Positions 34,663 through 45,805 of a DNA stretch of 64,000 bases are shown in pieces (the stretch's first letter is position 1; every line of letters starts with the position of its first letter). The DNA is taken from the NCBI RefSeq assembly GCF_900230185.1, contig NZ_OCSR01000001.1, positions 3,906,001 to 3,970,000 on the forward strand. The letters are read 5' to 3'. Source of the DNA: Burkholderia sp. OK233. Lineage in GTDB: Bacteria; Pseudomonadota; Gammaproteobacteria; Burkholderiales; Burkholderiaceae. Both the position numbers and the translations under genes were made by a program. Below the pieces are notes generated by a model. That model had not been told where the DNA came from. It worked only from the letters and a program-made list of their open reading frames with translations, and searched no databases.

Positions 34663-34683
34663 GGCCAACGCCTCCCCCACAAT

Positions 34684-35286
34684 ATGGCAAGCAAACTCGA
34701 GACCCTGAAAGCGAACCTCGAGGCGGCCTTTGGCGGCCTCCTGCTGAGCACCACCGAGGCAATCGGTGAGTTGACGATCGTCGTGAAGGCAAGCGACTAC
34801 ATCAATGTGGCAACGCGTCTGCGCGACGACCGCTCGCTCGGCTTCGAGCAATTGATGGATCTGTGCGGCGTCGACTACCAAACCTACGCCGATGGCGCAT
34901 ATGACGGTCCGCGCTTCGCGGCCGTTCTGCATTTGTTGTCGGTGCAGAACAACTGGCGTCTGCGTCTGCGCGTGTTCGCACCAGACGACGAAGTGCCGAT
35001 CGTCGCGTCAGTCGTCGATATCTGGAGTTCGGCCAACTGGTACGAGCGCGAAGCATTCGACCTGTACGGCATCGTCTTCGAGGGTCACCCGGACCTGCGC
35101 CGCATCCTGACCGACTACGGTTTCATTGGTCACCCGTTCCGTAAAGATTTCCCTGTCTCCGGCTACGTCGAAATGCGTTACGACCCGGAAGAGAAGCGCG
35201 TCGTCTATCAGCCTGTGACGATCGAGCCGCGGGAAATCACGCCGCGCGTGATCCGCGAGGATCGCTATGGCGGTCTGAAACACTAA
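34684..35286 (+). CDS. nuoC: NADH-quinone oxidoreductase subunit C
   Basis: A 200-residue 30-kDa subunit of the hydrophilic arm. The C-terminal conserved block is present: SANWYEREAFDLYGIVFEGHP, RILTDYGFIGHPFRKDFPVSG and RYDPEEKRVVYQP. It is separate from NuoD here (not a NuoCD fusion as in E. coli). ATG 34684 begins MASKLETLKAN. It lies between nuoB and nuoD with gaps of 21 and 9 bases. Confidence 0.97.
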   Translation: MASKLETLKANLEAAFGGLLLSTTEAIGELTIVVKASDYINVATRLRDDRSLGFEQLMDLCGVDYQTYADGAYDGPRFAAVLHLLSVQNNWRLRLRVFAPDDEVPIVASVVDIWSSANWYEREAFDLYGIVFEGHPDLRRILTDYGFIGHPFRKDFPVSGYVEMRYDPEEKRVVYQPVTIEPREITPRVIREDRYGGLKH

Positions 35287-35295
35287 GAGAACGCC

Positions 35296-36549
35296 ATGGC
35301 AGAGATCAAGAACTACACGCTCAACTTCGGCCCTCAGCACCCGGCCGCGCACGGTGTGCTGCGCCTCGTGCTCGAACTCGACGGCGAAGTCATCCAGCGC
35401 GCCGATCCGCACATCGGCCTCCTGCATCGCGCGACTGAAAAGCTCGCGGAAACCAAAACCTTCATCCAGTCCGTGCCGTATATGGACCGCCTCGACTACG
35501 TGTCGATGATGGTCAACGAGCACGGTTACGTGATGGCGATCGAAAAGTTGCTCGGCATCGAAGTGCCGATTCGCGCGCAGTACATCCGCGTGATGTTCGA
35601 CGAAGTCACGCGAGTGCTGAACCACCTGATGTGGATTGGCGCACACGCACTCGACGTCGGCGCGATGGCGGTATTCCTGTACGCGTTCCGCGAACGCGAA
35701 GACCTGATGGACGTGTACGAAGCGGTGTCCGGAGCACGGATGCACGCGGCTTATTACCGTCCGGGTGGCGTGTACCGCGATCTGCCTGACGCAATGCCGC
35801 AATACAAAGCGTCGAAGATCCGCAATGCGAAGGCATTGTCGAGGATGAATGAGAACCGTCAAGGTTCGCTGCTCGACTTCATCGATGATTTCTTCACGCG
35901 TTTTCCGAAGTGCGTCGACGAATACGAAACGCTGCTCACCGACAACCGGATCTGGAAGCAGCGTCTGGTCGGTATCGGCGTGGTCAGCCCGGAACGGGCG
36001 CTGAACCTCGGTATGACGGGCGCGATGTTGCGCGGCTCGGGTATCGAGTGGGATTTGCGCAAGAAGCAGCCGTACGAAGTTTACGACAAGATGGATTTCG
36101 ACATTCCGGTCGGCGTGAATGGCGACTGCTATGACCGATATCTGGTTCGCGTCGAAGAAATGCGCCAGTCCACGCGGATTGTGAAACAGTGCATTGAGTG
36201 GTTGCGTAAGAATCCGGGTCCGGTGATGGTCGACAATCACAAGGTTGCGCCGCCGTCGCGGGTCGGCATGAAGTCGAACATGGAAGATCTGATTCACCAC
36301 TTCAAGCTCTTCACTGAAGGCTTCCATGTACCGGAAGGCGAAGCGTACGCGGCCGTCGAGCATCCGAAGGGCGAGTTCGGTATCTACCTGATCTCGGACG
36401 GCGCGAACAAGCCGTATCGCCTGAAGATTCGCGCGCCGGGCTATGCGCACCTGTCTACGCTCGATGAAATGGCGCGCGGTCACATGATCGCCGACGCTGT
36501 GACGATCATCGGTACGCAGGACATCGTGTTCGGCGAAGTGGATCGCTAG
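35296..36549 (+). CDS. nuoD: NADH-quinone oxidoreductase subunit D
   Basis: A 417-residue 49-kDa subunit, forming the quinone pocket with NuoB. Motifs: NFGPQHPAAHGVLRLVLELD at the start (quinone-site His pair), HIGLLHRATEKLAE, YMDRLDYVSMM, and the C-terminal GEFGIYLISDG and DIVFGEVDR. The length is typical for separate NuoD. ATG 35296 begins MAEIKNYTLNFG after AGAGAACGCC. Confidence 0.97.
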   Translation: MAEIKNYTLNFGPQHPAAHGVLRLVLELDGEVIQRADPHIGLLHRATEKLAETKTFIQSVPYMDRLDYVSMMVNEHGYVMAIEKLLGIEVPIRAQYIRVMFDEVTRVLNHLMWIGAHALDVGAMAVFLYAFREREDLMDVYEAVSGARMHAAYYRPGGVYRDLPDAMPQYKASKIRNAKALSRMNENRQGSLLDFIDDFFTRFPKCVDEYETLLTDNRIWKQRLVGIGVVSPERALNLGMTGAMLRGSGIEWDLRKKQPYEVYDKMDFDIPVGVNGDCYDRYLVRVEEMRQSTRIVKQCIEWLRKNPGPVMVDNHKVAPPSRVGMKSNMEDLIHHFKLFTEGFHVPEGEAYAAVEHPKGEFGIYLISDGANKPYRLKIRAPGYAHLSTLDEMARGHMIADAVTIIGTQDIVFGEVDR

Positions 36550-36680
36550 GACATATTCATCGGCGCGCGTCTTCAGATTGCACCGAAGCGCGCGTCAAGC
36601 AAAGGAACGCCGGGTCTGTCGCAACATGCAACGCGCGACGGGTTTTCGTTCGGTAGGAATTGAAAGAGTCGTGTCTGAAA

Positions 36681-37166
36681 ATGATCTCAGCTGAAGGCCT
36701 GAAAGAAATCGATCGTGCGATCGCGAAGTATCCCGCCGATCAGAAACAGTCCGCCGTGATGTCGGCGCTGGCTACTGCTCAGGAAGAGCATGGCTGGCTG
36801 TCGCCCGAACTCATGCAGTTCGTCGCGGACTATCTCGGCATGCCGGCGGTCGCCGTGCAGGAGGTGGCTACCTTCTACACGATGTACGAGACCTCGCCGG
36901 TCGGCAAATACAAGATCACGCTCTGCACGAACCTGCCGTGCCAGCTCGGCCCTGATGGCGGCTCCGACAGTGCCGCTGAATATCTGAAGCAGAAGCTCGG
37001 CATCGACTTCGGCGAAACCACGGCTGACGGCAAGTTCACCTTGAAAGAAGGTGAGTGCATGGGCTCGTGCGGCGATGCGCCGGTGATGCTGGTGAACAAC
37101 CATCGCATGTGCAGCTTCATGAGCCGCGCGAAGATCGACCAGCTGCTCGAGGAACTTTCGAAATGA
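36681..37166 (+). CDS. nuoE: NADH-quinone oxidoreductase subunit E
   Basis: A 161-residue 24-kDa subunit binding the [2Fe-2S] cluster N1a. The four ligands lie in CTNLPCQLG and CMGSCGDAP. It has the HGWLSPELM segment that opens the thioredoxin-like fold. ATG 36681 (MISAEGLKEID) is the natural start; a TTG at 36660 is possible. The 131-base gap from nuoD has no recognised gene. The last four bases overlap nuoF (ATGA). Confidence 0.96.
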   Translation: MISAEGLKEIDRAIAKYPADQKQSAVMSALATAQEEHGWLSPELMQFVADYLGMPAVAVQEVATFYTMYETSPVGKYKITLCTNLPCQLGPDGGSDSAAEYLKQKLGIDFGETTADGKFTLKEGECMGSCGDAPVMLVNNHRMCSFMSRAKIDQLLEELSK

Positions 37167-38491
37167 CGTCTTTACACGATCGTCACATCAAACCGCTGAT
37201 TCTCGCCGGCCTGAACGGCGACAACTGGCATCTCGAAGACTATGTGGCGCGCGGCGGTTACGCCCAGCTGCGCCGCATTCTGGAAGAAAAGATTCCGCCC
37301 GAGCAGGTGATCGCCGACGTCAAGGCGTCGGGTCTGCGCGGCCGTGGCGGTGCGGGCTTCCCGACCGGTCTGAAGTGGAGCTTCATGCCGCGTCAGTTCC
37401 CGGGGCAGAAGTACCTCGTTTGCAATTCGGACGAAGGCGAACCGGGCACGTTCAAAGACCGCGACATCCTGCGTTTCAATCCGCACTCGCTGATTGAAGG
37501 CATGGCCATCGGCGCGTACGCGATGGGCATCACGGTCGGCTATAACTATATCCACGGCGAAATCTGGGAAGTCTACAAACGCTTCGAACAAGCGTTGGAA
37601 GAAGCCCGTCGCGCCGGATTCCTCGGCGACAACATCATGGGTTCGGGCTTCTCGTTCGAACTGCATGCGCACCACGGTTACGGCGCCTACATTTGCGGCG
37701 AAGAGACCGCGCTGCTCGAATCGCTCGAAGGCAAGAAAGGCCAGCCGCGCTTCAAGCCGCCGTTCCCGGCGAGCTTCGGCGTGTACGGCAAGCCGACCAC
37801 GATTAACAACACCGAGACGTTCGCCGCGGTGCCGTTCCTGCTTGCGATCGGTCCGCAGAATTACCTCGAAATCGGCAAGCCGAATAACGGCGGCACGAAG
37901 ATCTTCTCGGTTGCCGGCGACGTCGAGCGTCCGGGCAACTATGAAATTCCGCTCGGCACACCGTTCGCCACGTTGATGGAACTGGCCGGCGGCATGCGCG
38001 GCGGCAGGAAGATCAAGGCCGTGATTCCTGGAGGCTCGTCGGCACCGGTGATCCCGGGCGACATGATGATGCAGACCGACATGGACTACGACTCGATCGC
38101 CAAGGCTGGCTCGATGCTCGGTTCCGGTGCGGTCATCGTGATGGACGAGACGCGTTGCATGGTCCGTTCGCTGCTGCGTCTGTCGTATTTCTATTACGAA
38201 GAGTCGTGCGGTCAGTGCACGCCGTGCCGCGAAGGCACCGGCTGGCTGTATCGCGTCGTGCATCGTATCGAACACGGGCTCGGCCGTCCGGAAGATCTGG
38301 ATCTGCTGAACTCGGTCGCTGAGAACATCATGGGCCGCACGATTTGCGCGCTCGGCGATGCAGCGGCCATGCCGGTTCGCGGCATGCTCAAGCACTACTG
38401 GGACGAATTCGAATATCACGTCGCCCACAAGCATTGCCTCGTCGGCGGTCACGCCGGTGCGGCGGCGGCGTCGGAAACAGTGGCTGCCTAA
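37163..38491 (+). CDS. nuoF: NADH-quinone oxidoreductase subunit F (NADH-binding)
   Basis: A 442-residue 51-kDa subunit that takes hydride from NADH onto FMN and holds 4Fe-4S cluster N3. Motifs: GRGGAGFPTGLKWSF (NADH site), CNSDEGEPGTFKDRD (FMN site), GAYICGEETALLESLEG, and SCGQCTPCREGTGW for the cluster Cys. ATG 37163 overlaps the nuoE stop by 4 bases. The length matches the family. Confidence 0.97.
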   Translation: MTSLHDRHIKPLILAGLNGDNWHLEDYVARGGYAQLRRILEEKIPPEQVIADVKASGLRGRGGAGFPTGLKWSFMPRQFPGQKYLVCNSDEGEPGTFKDRDILRFNPHSLIEGMAIGAYAMGITVGYNYIHGEIWEVYKRFEQALEEARRAGFLGDNIMGSGFSFELHAHHGYGAYICGEETALLESLEGKKGQPRFKPPFPASFGVYGKPTTINNTETFAAVPFLLAIGPQNYLEIGKPNNGGTKIFSVAGDVERPGNYEIPLGTPFATLMELAGGMRGGRKIKAVIPGGSSAPVIPGDMMMQTDMDYDSIAKAGSMLGSGAVIVMDETRCMVRSLLRLSYFYYEESCGQCTPCREGTGWLYRVVHRIEHGLGRPEDLDLLNSVAENIMGRTICALGDAAAMPVRGMLKHYWDEFEYHVAHKHCLVGGHAGAAAASETVAA

Positions 38492-38601
38492 GTACGCCAA
38501 GTAGCGCATCAGAACACGTCATCCGCGGGATTCATCGTCTGAAACGGGCGATGAACAGGGCGAACGATTGAGCGGTAACAGGTTAAGGAAGATTGACCAT
38601 C

Positions 38602-40935
38602 ATGGTTGAACTTGAAATAGACGGCAAGAAAGTAGAGGTGCCTGAAGGCAGCATGGTGATCCAGGCTGCGCATAAGGTCGACACGTACATTCCTCACTTC
38701 TGCTATCACAAGAAGCTGTCGATTGCGGCCAACTGCCGGATGTGTCTGGTCGATGTCGAAAAGATGCCGAAGGCCGTGCCTGCATGCGCCACGCCGGTGT
38801 CGGCGGGCATGATCGTGCGCACCAAGTCGGACAAGGCCGTGAAGGGCCAGCAAGCCGTGATGGAATTCCTGCTGATCAACCACCCGCTGGATTGCCCGAT
38901 CTGCGATCAGGGTGGCGAGTGTCAGTTGCAGGATCTGGCGGTGGGTTACGGCAAGTCGTCGTCGCGCTACAGCGAAGAAAAGCGCGTCGTGTTCCACAAG
39001 AACGTCGGCCCGCTGATCTCGATGGAAGAAATGTCGCGTTGCATTCACTGCACGCGTTGCGTCCGCTTCGGCCAGGAAGTCGCCGGCGTGATGGAACTCG
39101 GCATGCTGGGTCGCGGCGAGCATTCGGAAATCACGTCGTTCGTCGGCAAGACGGTCGACTCCGAACTGTCGGGCAACATGATCGACCTGTGCCCGGTGGG
39201 CGCGCTGACCAGCAAGCCGTTCCGCTACAGCGCCCGCACATGGGAACTGTCGCGCCGCAAGTCTGTGAGCCCGCACGATTCCGTCGGCGCAAACCTTGTG
39301 GTGCAAGTGAAGAACAATCGCGTGATGCGTGTTCTGCCGTTCGAAAACGAATCCATCAACGAATGCTGGATTTCGGACAAGGACCGTTTCTCGTACGAAG
39401 GTCTGAACAGCCCTGAACGTCTCACGCAGCCAATGCTCAAGCAAGGCGGCAAGTGGGTCGAGACCGACTGGCAATCCGCGCTTGAATACGTGGTCAAGGG
39501 TCTGAAGGGCATCAAGGGCGACCACGGCGCGAACGCGCTGGCCGCGCTCGGCAGCGCCCACAGCACCGTCGAAGAACTATTCCTGTTGAAGCAGCTGGCC
39601 CAGGCGGTCGGCACGCCTAACGTCGACTTCCGTCTGCGTCAGTCGGATTTCTCCGCGCCTGCCAACGGTGCGCCGTGGCTCGGTACGGCGATCGCCGATC
39701 TTTCGAACCTCGACGCCGCATTGGTGATCGGTTCGGATCTGCGCCGCGATCATCCGCTGTTTGCCGCGCGTCTGCGTCAGGCCGCCAAGAGCGGCACGAA
39801 GCTGACGTTGGTGCAAGCCACCAGCGACGACGCGCTGATTCCGCAAGCGCAACGCGTGGTCGCCGCGCCGTCGGCATGGCTCGACGCACTGGCGGGTATC
39901 GCGGGCGCGGTGTCGGAAGCGAACGGCGTGGCACTGCCGGAAGCCTTCGCCGGCACGCAGCCGACGGACGCCAACAAACAAATCGCGAAGTCGCTCGCCA
40001 CCGGCGAACAGCGTGTGGTGCTGCTCGGCAACGGCGCGGTCCGTCATCCGGACTTCGCTGCGATTCACGCCGCGGCGCAATGGATCGCAGACGCGACCGG
40101 CGCAACGCTGGGTTTCCTCACGGAAGCCGCCAACACGGTCGGCGCGCATCTCGTGAACGCATTGCCGGGCGAGGGTGGTTTGAACGCTCGCGAAGTGTTC
40201 GAGCAACCGCGCAAGGGTTACGTGTTGCTGAACGTCGAGCCGGAATTCGACACGGCCAATCCGGCGCAGGTTTTGGCCGCGCTGAAGCAGGCTGAAATGG
40301 TCGTCGTGATGTCGCCGTTCCAGATGGGCGCTGAATACGCTGACGTCCTGCTGCCGATCGCACCGTTCACGGAAACGGCCGGCACGTTTGTCAACGCCGA
40401 AGGTACCGTGCAGTCGTTTAACGGCGTCGTGCGCCCGCTCGGCGACACGCGTCCGGCATGGAAGGTTCTGCGCGTCCTGGGCAGCCTGCTCGGCGTGCCG
40501 GGCTTCGAATTCGACACCTCGGAAGAAGTGCGCACGGCAGCTCTTGGCGATGGCGAGATCAGGTCGCGTCTGTCGAACAGGACGGGCGCCACGGTTGCAC
40601 GCGGCAAGGCAGCGAAGGCGGCGGAAGGCAAGTTCGAGCGTATCGCCGACGTGCCGATTTACCACGCGGACTCGCTGGTACGTCGCGCCGAGTCGTTGCA
40701 TCTGACGGCAGCGGCACGTGCAGCGAATTCGGCGGGTCTGCCGGCTGCGCTGTTCGACAAACTGGGTTTGAAGGAAGGCGACGCAGTGCGCGTGCGCCAG
40801 GGCGAGCAATCGGTGCAGTTGCCGGCCGTGCGCGACGCAAATCTTGCGGAGACGGTCGTCCGCGTATCGGCGGCTACGCCTGCCGGTGCAGCGCTGGGCA
40901 GCCTGTTCGGTGAACTGGTGGTGGAGAAGGCGTAA
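38602..40935 (+). CDS. nuoG: NADH-quinone oxidoreductase subunit G
   Basis: A 777-residue 75-kDa subunit. The N-terminus has the 2Fe-2S cluster (CYHKKLSIAANCRMCLVDVE), HPLDCPICDQGGECQLQD with a 4Fe-4S site, and CIHCTRCVRF; then a molybdopterin oxidoreductase-like domain without metal function. C-terminal segments about 700-777 are less conserved. ATG 38602 (MVELEIDGKK) sits 10 bases after AAGGAAG, better than the TTG 38593. The stop is immediately followed by nuoH. Confidence 0.96.
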   Translation: MVELEIDGKKVEVPEGSMVIQAAHKVDTYIPHFCYHKKLSIAANCRMCLVDVEKMPKAVPACATPVSAGMIVRTKSDKAVKGQQAVMEFLLINHPLDCPICDQGGECQLQDLAVGYGKSSSRYSEEKRVVFHKNVGPLISMEEMSRCIHCTRCVRFGQEVAGVMELGMLGRGEHSEITSFVGKTVDSELSGNMIDLCPVGALTSKPFRYSARTWELSRRKSVSPHDSVGANLVVQVKNNRVMRVLPFENESINECWISDKDRFSYEGLNSPERLTQPMLKQGGKWVETDWQSALEYVVKGLKGIKGDHGANALAALGSAHSTVEELFLLKQLAQAVGTPNVDFRLRQSDFSAPANGAPWLGTAIADLSNLDAALVIGSDLRRDHPLFAARLRQAAKSGTKLTLVQATSDDALIPQAQRVVAAPSAWLDALAGIAGAVSEANGVALPEAFAGTQPTDANKQIAKSLATGEQRVVLLGNGAVRHPDFAAIHAAAQWIADATGATLGFLTEAANTVGAHLVNALPGEGGLNAREVFEQPRKGYVLLNVEPEFDTANPAQVLAALKQAEMVVVMSPFQMGAEYADVLLPIAPFTETAGTFVNAEGTVQSFNGVVRPLGDTRPAWKVLRVLGSLLGVPGFEFDTSEEVRTAALGDGEIRSRLSNRTGATVARGKAAKAAEGKFERIADVPIYHADSLVRRAESLHLTAAARAANSAGLPAALFDKLGLKEGDAVRVRQGEQSVQLPAVRDANLAETVVRVSAATPAGAALGSLFGELVVEKA

Positions 40936-42000
40936 ATGAGCTTGTTCGATACGATCAACTCGGGCGGCACCCAGCTTCTCGGTGTGGCATGGCCCACGGT
41001 GTGGGCACTGGTGCGCATCCTGGTGGTAGCCGTCGTGATCCTGCTGTGCGTGGCTTACCTGATTCTGTGGGAGCGTAAGCTGATCGGCTGGATGCACGTG
41101 CGTCTCGGTCCGAACCGCGTGGGTCCGGCAGGTTTGCTGCAGCCGATCGCCGACGTGCTGAAGCTGTTGTTGAAAGAAGTGATTCAGCCGGCCCAGGCGA
41201 GCCGCTGGATCTACATGATCGCGCCGATCATGGTGGTGGTACCGGCCTTCGCGGTCTGGGCGGTGATTCCGTTCCAGGCGGGCGCAGTGCTCGGCGACAT
41301 TAATGCAGGTCTGCTTTACGCGATGGCGATCTCGTCCGTCGGCGTGTACGGCGTGATTCTGGCGGGCTGGGCGTCGAACTCGAAATACGCGTTCCTCGGT
41401 GCCATGCGCGCAGCCGCTCAAATGGTCTCGTACGAAATTTCGATGGGCTTTGCGCTCGTCGTCGTGCTGATGACTGCGGGCAGTCTGAATCTGTCGGAGA
41501 TCGTCGGTTCGCAGGAGCGCGGCATTTTCGCCAGCTACGGCTTGAATTTCCTGTCGTGGAACTGGCTGCCGCTCTTGCCGATGTTCGTCGTGTACTTCAT
41601 CTCGGGCATCGCCGAAACGAACCGTCACCCGTTCGACGTGGTGGAAGGTGAGTCGGAAATCGTCGCGGGCCACATGATCGATTACTCGGGGATGGCGTTT
41701 GCGCTGTTCTTCCTCGCCGAGTACATCAACATGATCGTGATTTCGGCATTGGCTGCAACACTGTTCCTCGGCGGCTGGAGCGCACCGTTCGGCTTCCTGT
41801 CGTTTGTCCCGGGCATCGTATGGCTCGTCGCCAAGGTTTTCTTCCTGCTGTCGGTATTCATCTGGGCGCGTGCCACGTTCCCGCGCTATCGCTATGACCA
41901 GATCATGCGTCTGGGCTGGAAGATTTTCATTCCGGTTTGCGTGGTGTGGCTCATCGTGGTCGGCTTCTGGATCATGTCGCCGTTGAATATCTGGAAATAA
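40936..42000 (+). CDS. nuoH: NADH-quinone oxidoreductase subunit H
   Basis: A 354-residue membrane subunit with eight hydrophobic segments, next to the quinone channel. Conserved loops: ERKLIGWMHVRLGPNRVGP, ETNRHPFDVVEGESEIVAG and FAEY-like FLAEYINMI, plus RYDQIMRLGWKIFIP. The start ATG 40936 directly abuts the nuoG stop, so translation is coupled. Length is typical. Confidence 0.97.
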   Translation: MSLFDTINSGGTQLLGVAWPTVWALVRILVVAVVILLCVAYLILWERKLIGWMHVRLGPNRVGPAGLLQPIADVLKLLLKEVIQPAQASRWIYMIAPIMVVVPAFAVWAVIPFQAGAVLGDINAGLLYAMAISSVGVYGVILAGWASNSKYAFLGAMRAAAQMVSYEISMGFALVVVLMTAGSLNLSEIVGSQERGIFASYGLNFLSWNWLPLLPMFVVYFISGIAETNRHPFDVVEGESEIVAGHMIDYSGMAFALFFLAEYINMIVISALAATLFLGGWSAPFGFLSFVPGIVWLVAKVFFLLSVFIWARATFPRYRYDQIMRLGWKIFIPVCVVWLIVVGFWIMSPLNIWK

Positions 42001-42015
42001 AGGGCGGATGAACCC

Positions 42016-42504
42016 ATGACCGCAATCCAAAACTTTTTCAAGACCTTCTTCCTGACGGAGCTGCTCAAAGGCCTCGCGCTGACCGGACGTTACGCGTTCC
42101 AGCGCAAGGTGACGGTGCAGTTCCCGGAAGAGAAGACCCCGATTTCGCCGCGTTTTCGCGGCCTGCATGCGCTGCGCCGCTATGAAAACGGCGAAGAACG
42201 TTGCATCGCCTGCAAGCTGTGCGAAGCGGTGTGCCCGGCACTCGCCATCACGATCGAATCGGAAACCCGTGCGGATAACACGCGCCGCACGACGCGTTAC
42301 GACATCGACCTGACCAAGTGCATCTTCTGCGGTTTCTGCGAAGAGAGCTGCCCGGTCGATTCGATCGTCGAGACGCACATTCTCGAATATCACGGCGAGA
42401 AGCGCGGCGACCTGTATTTCACGAAGGACATGCTGCTGGCCGTGGGCGATCGCTACGAAGCAGAGATCGCTGCGAGCAAGGCAGCCGACGCACCGTATCG
42501 TTGA
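42016..42504 (+). CDS. nuoI: NADH-quinone oxidoreductase subunit I
   Basis: A 162-residue TYKY subunit with two 4Fe-4S binding motifs: CIACKLCEAVCPALAI and CIFCGFCEESCPVDSI. They hold clusters N6a and N6b that pass electrons to N2. It lies 15 bases after nuoH. A 193-base non-coding gap separates it from nuoJ. Confidence 0.97.
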   Translation: MTAIQNFFKTFFLTELLKGLALTGRYAFQRKVTVQFPEEKTPISPRFRGLHALRRYENGEERCIACKLCEAVCPALAITIESETRADNTRRTTRYDIDLTKCIFCGFCEESCPVDSIVETHILEYHGEKRGDLYFTKDMLLAVGDRYEAEIAASKAADAPYR

Positions 42505-42697
42505 AGCGCTTCAGTTAAAGCGGTAAATGCGGCAGTAAATGCAGAAGTAACACGGCCTGTTGTCGGGCCGAGCGCCGCGGCCTGATCGCCGCGGCACGGC
42601 GCACCTGTGCGGATGTTCTGGCGGTTTCGGCCGCTTTTGCCCGCCACACGTGCCAAAGAACAATGCCTGACGATGGCCTAACGATGAACCGGTAATC
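42505..42697 (+). other. nuoI-nuoJ spacer with strong stem-loop
   Basis: A 193-base gap in an otherwise compact operon. It contains GCCGCGG/CCGCGGC with an eight-base loop near 42573-42594, with an outer GCGC pairing, and no T run. The TAAATGC motif repeats near 42525 and 42536. It could stabilise RNA; nothing else is visible. Confidence 0.5.
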
Positions 42698-43375
42698 ATG
42701 GAATTCACGACCGTACTGTTCTACATCTTCGCGCTGCTCCTGGTGGTTTCAGGGCTGAAGGTGATCACCTCGCGCAACCCGGTTTCGTCCGCACTGTTTC
42801 TGGTGCTGGCGTTCTTCAACGCAGCCGCGATCTGGATGCTGCTGCAGGCCGAGTTCCTCGCGATCCTGCTGGTGCTGGTGTATGTCGGCGCGGTGATGGT
42901 GCTGTTCCTGTTCGTCGTGATGATGCTGGACATCAATATCGACGTGCTGCGCAAAGACTTCAAACGCTTCGTGCCAATGGCCACGCTGGTGGGCGCAATC
43001 ATCGTGATCGAGACCGCGCTGATCCTGTGGCACGGCTACGGTGCGACCGCCACGGCGCTGCGTGACACTACGGCTGCCGCGAACGGTATGGCCGACTGGT
43101 CGAACACGCGCCTGATCGGCAAGGTCATCTACACCGACTACATCTTCGCGTTCGAAGTCGCCGGCCTCGTGCTGCTGGTGGCGATCATCGCGGCGATTGC
43201 GCTGACCACGAGCCACAAGAAAGACAGCAAGCGCCAGAACATCAGCGACCAGGTCAAGGTGCGTGCCCAGGACCGCGTGCGCATCGTGAAGATGGCATCT
43301 GAAAAGACCGCGGCAACTATCGCGGCGGAAGAAGCCGCAGCAGCGGCCGACTCGGCACCCGCTAAAAACAGCTGA
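42698..43375 (+). CDS. nuoJ: NADH-quinone oxidoreductase subunit J
   Basis: A 225-residue membrane subunit with five hydrophobic segments; VYVGAVMVLFLFVVMMLDI is the conserved third helix. An Ala/Lys-rich cytoplasmic tail (about residues 165-225) is longer than in E. coli. ATG 42698 begins MEFTTVLFY. It starts 193 bases after nuoI and precedes nuoK by 20 bases. Confidence 0.96.
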   Translation: MEFTTVLFYIFALLLVVSGLKVITSRNPVSSALFLVLAFFNAAAIWMLLQAEFLAILLVLVYVGAVMVLFLFVVMMLDINIDVLRKDFKRFVPMATLVGAIIVIETALILWHGYGATATALRDTTAAANGMADWSNTRLIGKVIYTDYIFAFEVAGLVLLVAIIAAIALTTSHKKDSKRQNISDQVKVRAQDRVRIVKMASEKTAATIAAEEAAAAADSAPAKNS

Positions 43376-43395
43376 GCGGACAGGAGATAGAAATC

Positions 43396-43701
43396 ATGTT
43401 GACCCTTGCTCATTACCTTGTCCTCGGCGCGATCCTGTTTGCGATCAGCGTCGTGGGCATTTTCCTGAACCGTCGCAACGTCATCATCATCCTGATGGCG
43501 ATCGAACTGATGCTGCTGGCGGTGAACACCAATTTCGTCGCGTTCTCGCATTACCTCGGCGACGTGCATGGTCAGATCTTCGTCTTCTTCGTGCTGACGG
43601 TTGCAGCAGCTGAAGCGGCGATCGGACTCGCAATTCTGGTGACCCTGTTCCGTAGCCTCGACACGATCAATGTCGAGGACCTCGATCAGCTCAAAGGTTA
43701 A
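43396..43701 (+). CDS. nuoK: NADH-quinone oxidoreductase subunit K
   Basis: A 101-residue membrane subunit with three helices; conserved Glu residues of the proton path are in MAIELMLLAVN (helix 2) and VAAAEAAIGLAI (helix 3). It equals the 100-residue E. coli protein in size. ATG 43396 follows CAGGAG. Confidence 0.97.
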   Translation: MLTLAHYLVLGAILFAISVVGIFLNRRNVIIILMAIELMLLAVNTNFVAFSHYLGDVHGQIFVFFVLTVAAAEAAIGLAILVTLFRSLDTINVEDLDQLKG

Positions 43702-43718
43702 TTTCAGGTAAAGCGGTT

Positions 43719-45791
<2,073 letters not shown>

Positions 45792-45805
45792 GGCGAGGGA
45801 CACTA

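Noticed and set aside
39577..42393. A 938-codon minus-strand frame across nuoG, nuoH and nuoI.
   Set aside because: It spans three certain genes on the other strand and its composition is typical of antisense to GC-rich codons.
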